Shown piece by piece: positions 1 through 7,652 of a DNA stretch of 64,000 bases. The stretch's first letter is position 1. Each line of letters begins with the position of its first letter. The DNA is from Synechococcus sp. NB0720_010 (GTDB lineage Bacteria; Cyanobacteriota; Cyanobacteriia; PCC-6307; Cyanobiaceae): contig NZ_CP090898.1 of the NCBI RefSeq assembly GCF_023078835.1, positions 2,172,045-2,236,044 of the forward strand, given 5' to 3'. Under the pieces are notes generated by a model. It was given only the letters and a program-made list of their open reading frames with translations, ran no database searches and was not told the origin of the DNA. The position numbers and the translations under genes were made by a program.

Positions 1-447
1 CCCCTCCTCGCGGCCCTCGGCACCGAGCTTTTCATTGGTGGTGGCTTTGACGCCCACCTGATCCGGCTCAAGCCCCATGCGCGCCGCGATGGCGCTGCGC
101 ATGGCGTCGATGTGGGGCTTGAGCTTGGGGCGCTCGGCGATCACGACCGAATCCACGTTGACCACGCGCCAACCCCGCTCGGTCACCAGGGCCACCACCT
201 GCTCCAGCAGCACCAGGCTGTCGGCTCCTTTCCACTTGGGATCGTCGGGGGGGAAGTACTTGCCGATGTCCCCCAGGGAGAGGGCCCCCAACAGGGCATC
301 CATGATCGCGTGCACCAACACGTCGGCATCGCTGTGGCCATCGAGCCCCAACCCGTCTGGATGCTCTAGCTGCTGCCCGCCCAGGATCAGCGGCCGACCA
401 GGCACCAGGCGGTGGATGTCGTAGCCGTTGCCGATCCGCAGCTGCAT
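1..447 (-). CDS. ispF: 2-C-methyl-D-erythritol 2,4-cyclodiphosphate synthase, 3' end beyond window
   Basis: Makes 2-C-methyl-D-erythritol 2,4-cyclodiphosphate in the MEP isoprenoid pathway, which feeds carotenoids, phytol and quinones. The translation opens with [10 protein letters not shown], giving the metal ligands Asp10 and His12. It continues through [10 protein letters not shown] and a third metal-ligand histidine near residue 46. Near the end of the visible part is [11 protein letters not shown], the CDP-binding region. 149 codons are present of a usual 155-160, so only a few C-terminal residues lie off the left edge. The ATG at 447-445 matches the normal family start. dxr, an earlier step of the same pathway, is also in this window at about 53-54 kb. 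Confidence 0.95.
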   Translation of the reverse strand, partial: MQLRIGNGYDIHRLVPGRPLILGGQQLEHPDGLGLDGHSDADVLVHAIMDALLGALSLGDIGKYFPPDDPKWKGADSLVLLEQVVALVTERGWRVVNVDSVVIAERPKLKPHIDAMRSAIAARMGLEPDQVGVKATTNEKLGAEGREEG

Positions 448-499
448 GGGGCACAAGGGAGATCCGGACGCCGACCCTATCGCCGCCTTTGATCAGAGC

Positions 500-889
500 T
501 CAGCCCAGCATCTCCACCCCGTCATGGCAGGCGAAGCGTTGATCGAAGCTGAGCACCGGTAGGGCGCCATGGCTGCTCGCTCGGGCCAGCAGCAGGTGAT
601 CGGCAAAGTCACCTCCCTTCAGAAATCGGCCGAGGGCATCGATGACTCCGTCGACATCGACGACGGCAACGCCACGGGTGCGGACCAGGCGATGCAGCAG
701 GGCATGGCGCTGGCTTCGCTCGAGGCCATAGCCACGCAGGACCCAGCCCACCTCGGCAAGCACGACATCGGGAATGAAGGCGCCGCCCGCTGCAATGGCA
801 TCGAGAAACGCTTGTTCGGCCAGAGGGGTCTGAACGGGGTCATCCCCGATCAAGATTCGCACTACAACGTTGGTATCAAGCGTCCGCAC
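500..889 (-). CDS. vapC: VapC-type PIN-domain toxin
   Basis: A 129-residue PIN-domain protein, expected to be the ribonuclease toxin of a VapBC pair. The N-terminus MRTLDTNVVVRIL contains the first acidic residue (Asp5). Glu46 lies in VVLAEVGWVL, an Asp near residue 96 in GGDFADHLL, and another in SFDQRF, so the acidic metal-binding set appears complete. It starts with GTG inside the end of the upstream antitoxin gene (14 bp overlap), which suggests translational coupling. VapC is the family name; the target RNA cannot be told from sequence. Confidence 0.85.
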   Translation of the reverse strand: MRTLDTNVVVRILIGDDPVQTPLAEQAFLDAIAAGGAFIPDVVLAEVGWVLRGYGLERSQRHALLHRLVRTRGVAVVDVDGVIDALGRFLKGGDFADHLLLARASSHGALPVLSFDQRFACHDGVEMLG

Positions 890-1121
890 GGCCGGCAGCA
901 GCGGCGATGGCGCGATCCATGTCCTCGAGGGTCATGGATCGCTGGACCGTTGGTCGATCGCGAAAGAGGTCCTCTGGTTCGTAGAGCGAGGGCACCAGGA
1001 TCAGTCGTCCGTTTGGATCAACACTCACCATCAGGCGTGTTCCAGGGGTTAAGCCCAAGGATTCCCGCAGCTGCCGCGGAATGGTCAGCTGGCCCTTTGA
1101 GCTGAGAGTCACGCTGGTCAT
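876..1121 (-). CDS. AbrB/SpoVT-fold antitoxin (VapB-like)
   Basis: 81 residues. The N-terminal half is a swapped-hairpin AbrB domain: TLSSKGQLTIPRQLRESLGL, followed by a GTRLMV strand. Such domains bind the operon promoter. The C-terminal half (LYEPEDLFRDRP and the following helix) would wrap around the toxin. It precedes and overlaps the PIN-domain toxin in antitoxin-first order, so expression is probably autoregulated, although no operator was identified. ATG start at 1121. Confidence 0.85.
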   Translation of the reverse strand: MTSVTLSSKGQLTIPRQLRESLGLTPGTRLMVSVDPNGRLILVPSLYEPEDLFRDRPTVQRSMTLEDMDRAIAAAAGRADA

Positions 1122-1145
1122 CCATCCAAGGTAAGGCAGCTGGCC

Positions 1146-1643
1146 TTACTTGGTTGATTGCTGCTGCTCCGGCAGCACCTGCAGGTTGGTGCCGGAGCGC
1201 CCCATCACCAGGACCTGGCTGCCGGGCTGGAGCGCTTGACGGGGTTCAAGGTTCTCGGCTGCCCAGCTCTGGCCGTGCCAGAGAACCCTCCCCTGGTCAC
1301 TGCCGGCCCCGAAGCCGCTGATGACCTCCGCGTATTGGGAGGCTTCGCTCTGGCGAATGGCCCGTTCCCGCTTGCGCGCTGACCAGCGCTGCAGCACGAG
1401 CAGGAGTGCCACCGAGCCCCCCGCAAAGAGCAGCAGCTGCAGTCCCAGGTTCAGGGGCAGCCAGGCGCTGAGTAGGGAGACCAGCAGGGCCGCCAGGGCC
1501 GCGGCGAGCAGGCCATCGAACTCCACCCCGAGCCACTCCAGGGCCAGGAGGACCAGGGCCAGCAGAAACCAGAGCAGCGCGGTCACGGGGTTGCGATCAG
1601 GCAGCTGCTGCCTAGCTTGAAGCCAACGGATCAATTGGGCCAA
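1146..1643 (-). CDS. NfeD-like membrane protein
   Basis: 165 residues with several hydrophobic helices between about residues 20 and 85, then a soluble C-terminal part with an OB-fold character (GRVLWHGQSWAAENLEP, then GSQVLVMGRSGTNLQV). This is the layout of NfeD proteins, which partner SPFH/stomatin proteins. Its divergent neighbour is such a protein, which strongly supports the call. The likely start is TTG at 1643; a second TTG lies four codons in. The start overlaps the first base of the divergent gene, leaving no intergenic space. Confidence 0.8.
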   Translation of the reverse strand: MAQLIRWLQARQQLPDRNPVTALLWFLLALVLLALEWLGVEFDGLLAAALAALLVSLLSAWLPLNLGLQLLLFAGGSVALLLVLQRWSARKRERAIRQSEASQYAEVISGFGAGSDQGRVLWHGQSWAAENLEPRQALQPGSQVLVMGRSGTNLQVLPEQQQSTK

Positions 1644-2557
1644 TGGAAGCGCTGTTTGGCTTGCCGGCCCTGGTGGTGATGGCCTTCCTGGGGCTGAACA
1701 GCATCAAGGTCACCAGCGGCGGCCAGTCCCGACTGGTGGAGCGACTGGGTAAGTACGACCGGCAGCTGCAGCCGGGGCTCTCACTGGTGCTTCCGGTGGT
1801 GGAACGGGTGGTCAGCCATGAGTCGCTGAAGGAGCGGGTGCTGGATATCCCGCCGCAGCAGTGCATTACCCGCGACAACGTCGCCATCGAGGTCGATGCG
1901 GTGGTCTATTGGCAACTGCTGGAGCACGAGCGGGCCTACTACTCGGTCGACAACCTGCAGGCGGCGATGGTGAATCTGGTGCTGACCCAGATCCGCGCCG
2001 AGATGGGCAAGCTTGATCTCGATCAGACCTTCACCACCCGCCAGGAGGTGAATGAGGCGCTGTTGCGGGAGTTGGATTCCGCCACCGATCCCTGGGGCGT
2101 GAAGGTCACGCGGGTGGAGCTCCGGGACATTCAGCCCTCCCGCGGGGTGCAGCAGGCGATGGAGCAGCAGATGACGGCCGAGCGGGAGAAGCGCGCCGCG
2201 ATCCTGCGCTCTGAAGGCGAGAAGGAGTCCCAGCTCAATGCAGCCCGGGGCCGGGCCGAAGCCCTGGTGCTCGATGCCAGGGCCAAGCAGGAAGCCCTGC
2301 TGCTGGAGGCGGAGGCCCAGGCCAAGCAGCAGGGACTCTTGGCCCAGGCCCGCGCCGATGCCGCCACCCGCCTAGCCAAGGCGATGCAGGCCGATCCCGA
2401 GGCGGCGGAGGCGATGCGCCTGCTGCTCGCGGGCGACTGGATGACCATGGGCGAATCGATGGCCCAGGCCCCCGGGGGCAGCGTGCTGATGGTGGACCCG
2501 CAAAGCCCGGCGGCCCTGCTCGGTGCCCTCAAGGGGCTGCAGAAGCCCGAGGCCTAA
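1643..2557 (+). CDS. SPFH/stomatin-prohibitin family membrane protein
   Basis: 304 residues. It has one N-terminal membrane segment (about residues 5-20), then an SPFH domain with the hallmarks VERLGKYDRQLQPGL, CITRDNVAIEVDAVVYW and LDLDQTFTTRQEVN. After it comes a long Ala/Glu/Arg/Gln-rich coiled coil (about 190-265). This is the paraslipin/QmcA-like type, thought to form membrane microdomain scaffolds and oligomerise through the coiled coil. Pairing with the divergent NfeD-like gene is a classic arrangement. It ends 4 bp before the convergent trmD. Confidence 0.9.
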   Translation: MEALFGLPALVVMAFLGLNSIKVTSGGQSRLVERLGKYDRQLQPGLSLVLPVVERVVSHESLKERVLDIPPQQCITRDNVAIEVDAVVYWQLLEHERAYYSVDNLQAAMVNLVLTQIRAEMGKLDLDQTFTTRQEVNEALLRELDSATDPWGVKVTRVELRDIQPSRGVQQAMEQQMTAEREKRAAILRSEGEKESQLNAARGRAEALVLDARAKQEALLLEAEAQAKQQGLLAQARADAATRLAKAMQADPEAAEAMRLLLAGDWMTMGESMAQAPGGSVLMVDPQSPAALLGALKGLQKPEA

Positions 2558-2561
2558 CAGC

Positions 2562-3260
2562 TCACTGCTGTTGCTGCTGCTCTTGCCAGCGGGCGTAGAG
2601 ATCGGGCCGGCGCTCTTCGGTTCGCTGCTGCTGTTGATCGGCGCGCCAGCGGGCGATGGCGCCGTGGTCGCCGCTGCGCAGCACCTCCGGGACGGTCATG
2701 CCGCGGAAGTCAGCCGGCCGGGTGTAGTGGGGGTGCTCCAGCAGCAGGGCACTGTGGCTTTCCTCCTCCAGGCAGGCCTCGGTGCCGACGGTGCCCGGCA
2801 GCAGACGCACGACACCATTGATGATCGTCATCGCCGGCAGTTCACCCCCGGTCAGCACGAAGTCGCCGATCGAGACCTCCTCATCGGCCAGGGAGCGAAT
2901 GCGTTCGTCGAATCCTTCGTAGTGGCCGCAGAGGAAGACCAGCTGGTCGTAGTCCGCAGCCCAACGGCGCAGATCCTGCTGGCGTAGGGGTTGCCCCTGG
3001 GGCGACATCAACAGGGTGCGCCGGCGCGGCTGGGTTGGGATCGATTCGTAGGCGGCAAAGACCGGCTCGGGTTTGAGCACCATGCCGGCACCGCCGCCAT
3101 AGGGCTCGTCATCCACCTTGCGGTAGCGGTCGGTGGCGAAATCCCGGGGGTTGTGAACGTGGAGCTCAGCGCGGCCGGCGGCGAAGGCGCGGCCGATGAC
3201 CCCAAGACCCTGCAGCGGCGCGAAGGCCTCCGGGGTCAGGCTGACCACATCGAGACGCAT
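2562..3260 (-). CDS. trmD: tRNA (guanine-37-N1)-methyltransferase
   Basis: Methylates G37 next to the anticodon to prevent frameshifting, using S-adenosylmethionine. The translation has MRLDVVSLTPEAF at the N-terminus, DDEPYGGGAGMVLKPEP, FLCGHYEGFDERI and the knot signature SIGDFVLTGGELPAM, all typical of TrmD, at the usual length (232 residues). The C-terminus is unusually Gln-rich (WQEQQQQQ). Four bases separate it from the lyase gene behind it in the same orientation, so the two are probably co-transcribed. Confidence 0.96.
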   Translation of the reverse strand: MRLDVVSLTPEAFAPLQGLGVIGRAFAAGRAELHVHNPRDFATDRYRKVDDEPYGGGAGMVLKPEPVFAAYESIPTQPRRRTLLMSPQGQPLRQQDLRRWAADYDQLVFLCGHYEGFDERIRSLADEEVSIGDFVLTGGELPAMTIINGVVRLLPGTVGTEACLEEESHSALLLEHPHYTRPADFRGMTVPEVLRSGDHGAIARWRADQQQQRTEERRPDLYARWQEQQQQQ

Positions 3261-3263
3261 CGC

Positions 3264-3728
3264 TCAGGCGGCGGGCCGGCTCACCCGGCGAATCTCAGAG
3301 CTGAAGCTGGCGCGGCCGGGGGTGCCATCGGCCGGTTGCTCGATGGTGGAGCGCAGCCGCAGGTTGGGCTTGTTGAACCAGATCCGCTCGCGGATCTCGT
3401 TGCCATCGCGCTCGATCACCAGTTCCAGGCTGCTGTCGGGCCAGAGGGTCCAGCGGCCCTGCTGATCTCCGGCGTGGAACTGCCCATCGGCCTGAAACTG
3501 CAGCTGCTTGGGCGCCTGCTCCTTGGGCCCGACGCTCAGCCCGCCGGGGTTGCCCTCGAGGTAGCGGACCACCAGTTCACCGCGCTCGCTGCTGTGCCAC
3601 TCGTCGCCCTCACCGGCGTCGCTGTCATCGCCCAGCACGAAACGGGACCGAAGGCTCATCCACTCGCCGTCGCAGAAGCGCAGGAAGGCTTCGATCGAGT
3701 CGGGGGGGAAGGAGGCGTTGTCGCTCAT
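3264..3728 (-). CDS. CpcS/CpeS-type phycobiliprotein chromophore lyase
   Basis: 154 residues resembling the S/U-type lyases that attach phycobilins to cysteines of phycobiliproteins. The signature is the N-terminal IEAFLRFCDGEWMSLRS, the two TLWPDSSLEL / ERIWFNKPNLRLRST strands of a lipocalin-like barrel, and the C-terminal FSSEIRRVS. The exact subtype (S or U; phycocyanin or phycoerythrin partner) cannot be fixed, so no symbol is given. It lies between trmD and era in one direction. Its presence implies a phycobilisome-bearing cyanobacterium. Confidence 0.8.
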   Translation of the reverse strand: MSDNASFPPDSIEAFLRFCDGEWMSLRSRFVLGDDSDAGEGDEWHSSERGELVVRYLEGNPGGLSVGPKEQAPKQLQFQADGQFHAGDQQGRWTLWPDSSLELVIERDGNEIRERIWFNKPNLRLRSTIEQPADGTPGRASFSSEIRRVSRPAA

Positions 3729-3741
3729 GGCGGCGATTCTC

Positions 3742-4725
3742 TCAGCTGTCGCCGCGGTAGCCCAATTCCGCCAGCCGTGAGGAGTTGCGGCGCCAGTTGG
3801 GAACGACCTTGACGAAGAGCTCCAGGTAGACCGGACCGGCGATCAGTTTCTGCATCTGCTGCCGGGCGCCCGTGCCGATTTGGCGCAGCATGCTGCCGCC
3901 TTTGCCGATCAGGATGCCCTTCTGGCTGTTGCGCTCCACCAACACGGTGGCCAGCACGGCGGTGCGTTCCTTGTCATCCACCACCCGCTCGATCTGAACG
4001 GCGACGGAGTGGGGGATCTCTTCGCGGGTGTGCTGCAGAACCTGCTCACGGATCAACTCCGCCAGCAGCAGCTGCTCGGGCTGGTCGCTGACCGCATCCG
4101 GTGGATACAGGTGGGGGCCTTCAGGAAGCTCCGCGGCGAGGGCACTGACCAGGGCCTCGGTCCCATCGCCGTTGAGGGCGCTGACGGGGTGCAGGGGCCA
4201 ACCGGGCACCAGCTCGCGGTAGCTGGCCTCCAGCTCGGCGGCCTGGGCCGGGTCCACCAGGTCGGATTTATTCAGCGCCACCTGGACCGGCACCTTGATG
4301 CGCTCCAGCAGTTCCACGATGAAGCCGTCGCCTCGGCCGGCGGCCTGGCTGCCATCCACCAGCAGCAGGACCTGATCGACTTCGCCGATGGCACCGCGGG
4401 CGGTCTGCACTAGCCGCTCCCCCAGCAGGTGGTGTGGCTTGTGGATTCCAGGGGTGTCCACCAGGACCAGCTGGGCTGTGGGGGTGGTGAGGATTGCCCG
4501 CAGCCGGTTGCGTGTGGTCTGGGCGACGGGGGAGGTGATCGCCACCTTCTCCCCCACCAGCTGATTCATCAGGGTGGATTTGCCCACGTTGGGCCGTCCC
4601 ACTAGGGCGACAAAGCCCGAGCGAAATCCTTCGGGGCTCTGCCCCAGGCTGAAGCCCCCGGCCATGGCCTCGGCCGGCAGATCGCTCAGATCTGGCAAAG
4701 GCGGCAGCTGGTCGTGTGACTCCAT
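3742..4725 (-). CDS. era: GTPase Era
   Basis: Essential GTPase that binds the 3' end of 16S rRNA during 30S assembly. G1 is GRPNVGKST (residues 43-51), G3 is VDTPGIHKPHH, G4 is NKSD. The C-terminal KH domain follows, with RNSQKGILIGKGGSMLRQIG. I chose the ATG at 4725 because AAGGTGAGG lies just upstream of it; a TTG seven codons upstream keeps the frame but has no comparable ribosome site. The N-terminal extension of about 35 residues before the G domain is longer than in E. coli. Confidence 0.96.
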   Translation of the reverse strand: MESHDQLPPLPDLSDLPAEAMAGGFSLGQSPEGFRSGFVALVGRPNVGKSTLMNQLVGEKVAITSPVAQTTRNRLRAILTTPTAQLVLVDTPGIHKPHHLLGERLVQTARGAIGEVDQVLLLVDGSQAAGRGDGFIVELLERIKVPVQVALNKSDLVDPAQAAELEASYRELVPGWPLHPVSALNGDGTEALVSALAAELPEGPHLYPPDAVSDQPEQLLLAELIREQVLQHTREEIPHSVAVQIERVVDDKERTAVLATVLVERNSQKGILIGKGGSMLRQIGTGARQQMQKLIAGPVYLELFVKVVPNWRRNSSRLAELGYRGDS

Positions 4726-4754
4726 AGCCTCACCTTGGCAGTTCAACCTCCCCC

Positions 4755-5282
4755 ATGACCGAAGCCGCCCCGCTGGAGCCCACGTTTCAACAGGCGATGG
4801 AGATCACAGCCCAGTGGCTGGGGCTCTGGGAAAACGGTGAACTCAGCGATGAGGTGATTGGCGATCGGGTCTCTGAGCTGGTGGCCAGCCGTGATGGCGC
4901 CCGGGGGTTCTTTGTGGTCTCCCTGGCAGGGGATTGCCCGCTGATGGACCGTCTGCCGGATCCGGTGGTCTTGGCCCTGCGCCAGGCCGGCGATGGCGTG
5001 GTGGATCTCAGCGCCCGCAACCTGGCGATGAGCACGGCCATGGCGCTGCATCACGGTCGCAATGCCGATGAGGCGCAGCAGGCAGGATCGGAGCGGGTAC
5101 AGGCGCGTTGCACCGAACTGCTGCGGTTGCTGGAACCTGAGGCCGTGAAGGCCCGCCTGGAAGTCCTGCTGGAGGCGACCGAGGGCCGCGGTGAGGACGT
5201 GGCCTTCCTCAAGCGCTGGGGGTATGACGCCGCTCAGACCGCGGCGATTGCTGAGGCGGTGCTGGCCGTGGCGGAGGGCTGA
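4755..5282 (+). CDS. conserved hypothetical protein (cyanobacterial type)
   Basis: 175 residues, acidic and mostly helical by composition, with no membrane segment or signal peptide. Recognisable stretches are the N-terminal EPTFQQAMEITAQWLGLWENG and the C-terminal KRWGYDAAQTAAIAEAV. I cannot assign a domain. It is transcribed divergently from era with only a 29-bp gap, and is followed by a hairpin oriented for the opposite strand. Codon use resembles the neighbouring core genes. Confidence 0.75.
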   Translation: MTEAAPLEPTFQQAMEITAQWLGLWENGELSDEVIGDRVSELVASRDGARGFFVVSLAGDCPLMDRLPDPVVLALRQAGDGVVDLSARNLAMSTAMALHHGRNADEAQQAGSERVQARCTELLRLLEPEAVKARLEVLLEATEGRGEDVAFLKRWGYDAAQTAAIAEAVLAVAEG

Positions 5283-5301
5283 GGCGCCCCCTCAGCGCAT
5301 C

Positions 5302-5327
5302 AAAAAAGCGCCCCGTTTGGGGCGCTT
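5302..5327 (-). terminator. rho-independent terminator of the Bax-inhibitor-like gene
   Basis: Perfect 8-9 bp stem AGCGCCCC/GGGGCGCT (5307-5314 with 5319-5326), GTTT loop. An A-run at 5302-5307 reads as U-run on the minus strand. It lies 20 bp past the stop of the minus-strand gene at 5348, and may also stop transcription arriving from 5282. Confidence 0.85.
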
Positions 5328-5347
5328 GGGTGAACCAGGGAACGGGA

Positions 5348-6082
5348 TCAGTCGCGGCGGCCGCCACCGTTGAGGGCGATCACCAGACGCAGGATGAAGA
5401 TGAAGAGGTTGATGTAGGTCAGGTACATGCTCAGCGCACCGGCCAGGTACTGGTCGTCGCTGTAGGTGCGGGGCATCGTGTAGAAGTCCACGAAGGCGGC
5501 GCCCACGAAGATCACGGTGCCGAAACCGGCAATCAGAAGCTCCATGCCGCCCATGCCGAAGCCGGGCACAAAGATGCCGCCAACGATCTGGACGACCATG
5601 GCGATCACTAGGCCGAGGATGCCCAGGCCGACGACGCCGCTCAGGGCCTGACCGACGCTGTCGCTCATGCGGCGGCCCATCACCGAGGCGGCCACGAAGG
5701 TGACGCCGGTGGCCAGAGCCGCGGTGCCGATGGCGCCGATGCCGGCGGTGCCGATGGCCAGGGCGACGATGCCGCTCAGGGTGAAGCCGGTGATCAGGCT
5801 GTAGGCCGCCATCAGCGGCAGCGCGGTGCTGTTGTTCGCCTTCAGGGCCACGTTCTGGGCCACGAAGAAGAGGATGAAGTTGCCAATCAGGGCCACCCAG
5901 AACAGGGGCATGAAGCTGGCGGGGTTGCTGGCCAACAGAGCCAGGCCGCCCATCACGCCACCGGCGGTGAGCACCATGCCGCCGCCCACGTAGGGCAGCG
6001 CCTTATTGACCACGTTGGGCCCCACGAGGGCGCTCGATTGCGCCTCGCGGATGGCCTCCTGGAAATTGCTGCTGGCCGGCAT
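5348..6082 (-). CDS. Bax inhibitor-1/YccA family membrane protein
   Basis: About 244 residues with seven hydrophobic segments and a C-terminal pattern typical of the family: DFYTMPRTYSDDQYLAGALS, then LYINLF-like TYINLFIFILRLV. These proteins (TMBIM/YccA/YbhL) sit in the inner membrane; proposed roles include calcium leak and modulation of FtsH. The start is chosen at ATG 6082 (MPASSNFQEA); an upstream ATG at 6106 is in frame and cannot be excluded. It ends before a strong terminator. Confidence 0.9.
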   Translation of the reverse strand: MPASSNFQEAIREAQSSALVGPNVVNKALPYVGGGMVLTAGGVMGGLALLASNPASFMPLFWVALIGNFILFFVAQNVALKANNSTALPLMAAYSLITGFTLSGIVALAIGTAGIGAIGTAALATGVTFVAASVMGRRMSDSVGQALSGVVGLGILGLVIAMVVQIVGGIFVPGFGMGGMELLIAGFGTVIFVGAAFVDFYTMPRTYSDDQYLAGALSMYLTYINLFIFILRLVIALNGGGRRD

Positions 6083-6157
6083 GGCACAGAGGATGACTGG
6101 CTTCATCCTGCCAGCGATCTCCAGCTTGTGTGCCCTTTGGGGGTGTGGATCCCCCGA

Positions 6158-7141
6158 CTAACGCCGGGACTTGGCCGCATCCCGGGCGGCGTAGGCCGTG
6201 ACCAGGCGCTGCACCAGCGGATGGCGCACCACATCGGCGGCGCTGAGCCGGCAGACGGCAATGCCCTCGACCCCCTCCAGGACTTGAGCGGCTTCGATCA
6301 GGCCGCTCAACTGCCCCTGGGGCAGGTCGATCTGGGTGGGGTCTCCGGTGACGACCATCTTTGATCCCTCCCCCAGGCGGGTCAGCACCATTCGCATCTG
6401 GGCGGGGGTGGTGTTCTGCGCCTCATCGAGGATCACGAAGGCCTCCGCCAGGGTGCGGCCCCGCATGTAGGCCAGCGGCGCCACCTCAATGACGTTCTTC
6501 TCGATCAGCGCCGCGGTCCGCTCCTGTCCCAGCAGGCTGTGCAGGGCGTCGTAAAGGGGCCGCAGATAGGGGTCCACCTTCTGCTGCAGATCCCCTGGCA
6601 GAAAGCCCAGGCGCTCGCCGGCCTCCACGGCCGGGCGGGTCAAGATCAGCCGCTCCACCTTGCGCTCCTGCAGGGCTCGGACTGCCTGAACGGCCGCCAG
6701 GAAGGTCTTGCCGGTGCCGGCTGGACCGAGGGCGAAGGTGAGGTCGTGGCGTTCGATCGCCTCGACGTAGGTCTTTTGTTTGAGGGTCCGGGGACGCAGC
6801 AGCTTCCCGCTCTGGCTGCGGGCCAGCACCTGTTTCCCCAGCTGCTGGTGCTCCTCTCCGCGGCCCGTATCCAGGGCGGAGAGGGCGGTTTGCACATCCA
6901 CCTGGGTGATGCCTTGGCCTTCCTGCCAAAGGGGACGCAGCAGTTCCACCAGGCCGGCGGCCCGCTCCAGCTGGGTCGGCCTGCCGCGCAGTTGCAGCGA
7001 AAGACCCCGCAGCACCAACGAAGCACCAGTCAGGGCTTCCAGGCGATGCAGGGTCGATTCAGCTTCACCGGCCAGGGCCATGGCGGCGTCCTGGTCGGGA
7101 AGGTCGATGGTGAAGGCCGTGAGGCTTTCAGCCCCGGGCAT
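6158..7141 (-). CDS. phoH: PhoH family ATPase
   Basis: 327 residues. Walker A is GPAGTGKTFLA (about residue 140) and Walker B is FVILDEAQN. The family blocks LGFLPGDLQQKVDPYLRPLYDAL and TPAQMRMVLTRLG are present. PhoH-like proteins are predicted RNA-associated ATPases, sometimes phosphate-responsive. The N-terminal 110 residues contain a KH-like region. It follows rpsP by 11 bp in the same direction and probably shares the ffh-rpsP transcript. Confidence 0.93.
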   Translation of the reverse strand: MPGAESLTAFTIDLPDQDAAMALAGEAESTLHRLEALTGASLVLRGLSLQLRGRPTQLERAAGLVELLRPLWQEGQGITQVDVQTALSALDTGRGEEHQQLGKQVLARSQSGKLLRPRTLKQKTYVEAIERHDLTFALGPAGTGKTFLAAVQAVRALQERKVERLILTRPAVEAGERLGFLPGDLQQKVDPYLRPLYDALHSLLGQERTAALIEKNVIEVAPLAYMRGRTLAEAFVILDEAQNTTPAQMRMVLTRLGEGSKMVVTGDPTQIDLPQGQLSGLIEAAQVLEGVEGIAVCRLSAADVVRHPLVQRLVTAYAARDAAKSRR

Positions 7142-7152
7142 GGGGGAGGGCC

Positions 7153-7563
7153 TCAGGCTTCAGTTGCTTCTTCAGCGGGAGCCTCTTCGGCGGCAGCGGC
7201 GGCTTCTGCAGCAGCAGCGGCCTCAGCAGCCTTGGCTTCGGCAGCTTCCTTAGCGGCCTGCTTGGCAGCAGCCTCGCGGATGGCGGCTTGCTTCTTCTGG
7301 CCGACGACCACGGAGGGACGCACTTTCTTCTCGATCAGACCGCCGCGCTCGAGCAGGGTTTGCACGACCTCGGTGGGCTGAGCGCCTTGGGCGAGACGGG
7401 CGCGGATGGCCTCGGTGTCGAGACGGGTCTCCTTGGTGCGGGGGTTGTAGAAGCCCAGCTCCTCAAGGGGACGACCGTCGCGGCGTGAGGTGCTGTTGCA
7501 GGCCACCAGGCGGAAGCTCGCTTCCCGCTTCTTACCGAACCGCTTCAGGCGGAGCTTGATCAT
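7153..7563 (-). CDS. rpsP: 30S ribosomal protein S16 with Ala/Glu tail
   Basis: The core S16 sequence is [20 protein letters not shown], then [17 protein letters not shown] and a C-terminal [14 protein letters not shown], ending at about residue 90. Beyond it is a tail of about 45 residues made almost only of Ala, Glu, Lys and Gln, predicted to be a charged helix. The ATG at 7563 gives the standard N-terminus; the frame is open further upstream but without family similarity. It lies between ffh and phoH, all on the minus strand. Confidence 0.95.
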   Translation of the reverse strand: MIKLRLKRFGKKREASFRLVACNSTSRRDGRPLEELGFYNPRTKETRLDTEAIRARLAQGAQPTEVVQTLLERGGLIEKKVRPSVVVGQKKQAAIREAAAKQAAKEAAEAKAAEAAAAAEAAAAAEEAPAEEATEA

Positions 7564-7599
7564 TGTGGCCTTGCCTTGCTGACTGGATAAACGCGCGTT

Positions 7600-7615
7600 G
7601 ATTCCCCAGGGAATC
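7600..7615 (-). promoter_or_regulatory. inverted repeat in the rpsP leader
   Basis: GATTCCC/GGGAATC separated by two bases, in the 89-bp gap between ffh and rpsP and about 37 bases before the rpsP start. There is no T-run on the minus strand, so it is not an obvious terminator. It could be a leader hairpin or an mRNA processing site. Function unknown. Confidence 0.4.
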
Positions 7616-7652
7616 GGGCGCAAACGACAACAATACTCTCTGGGGTGACCCC

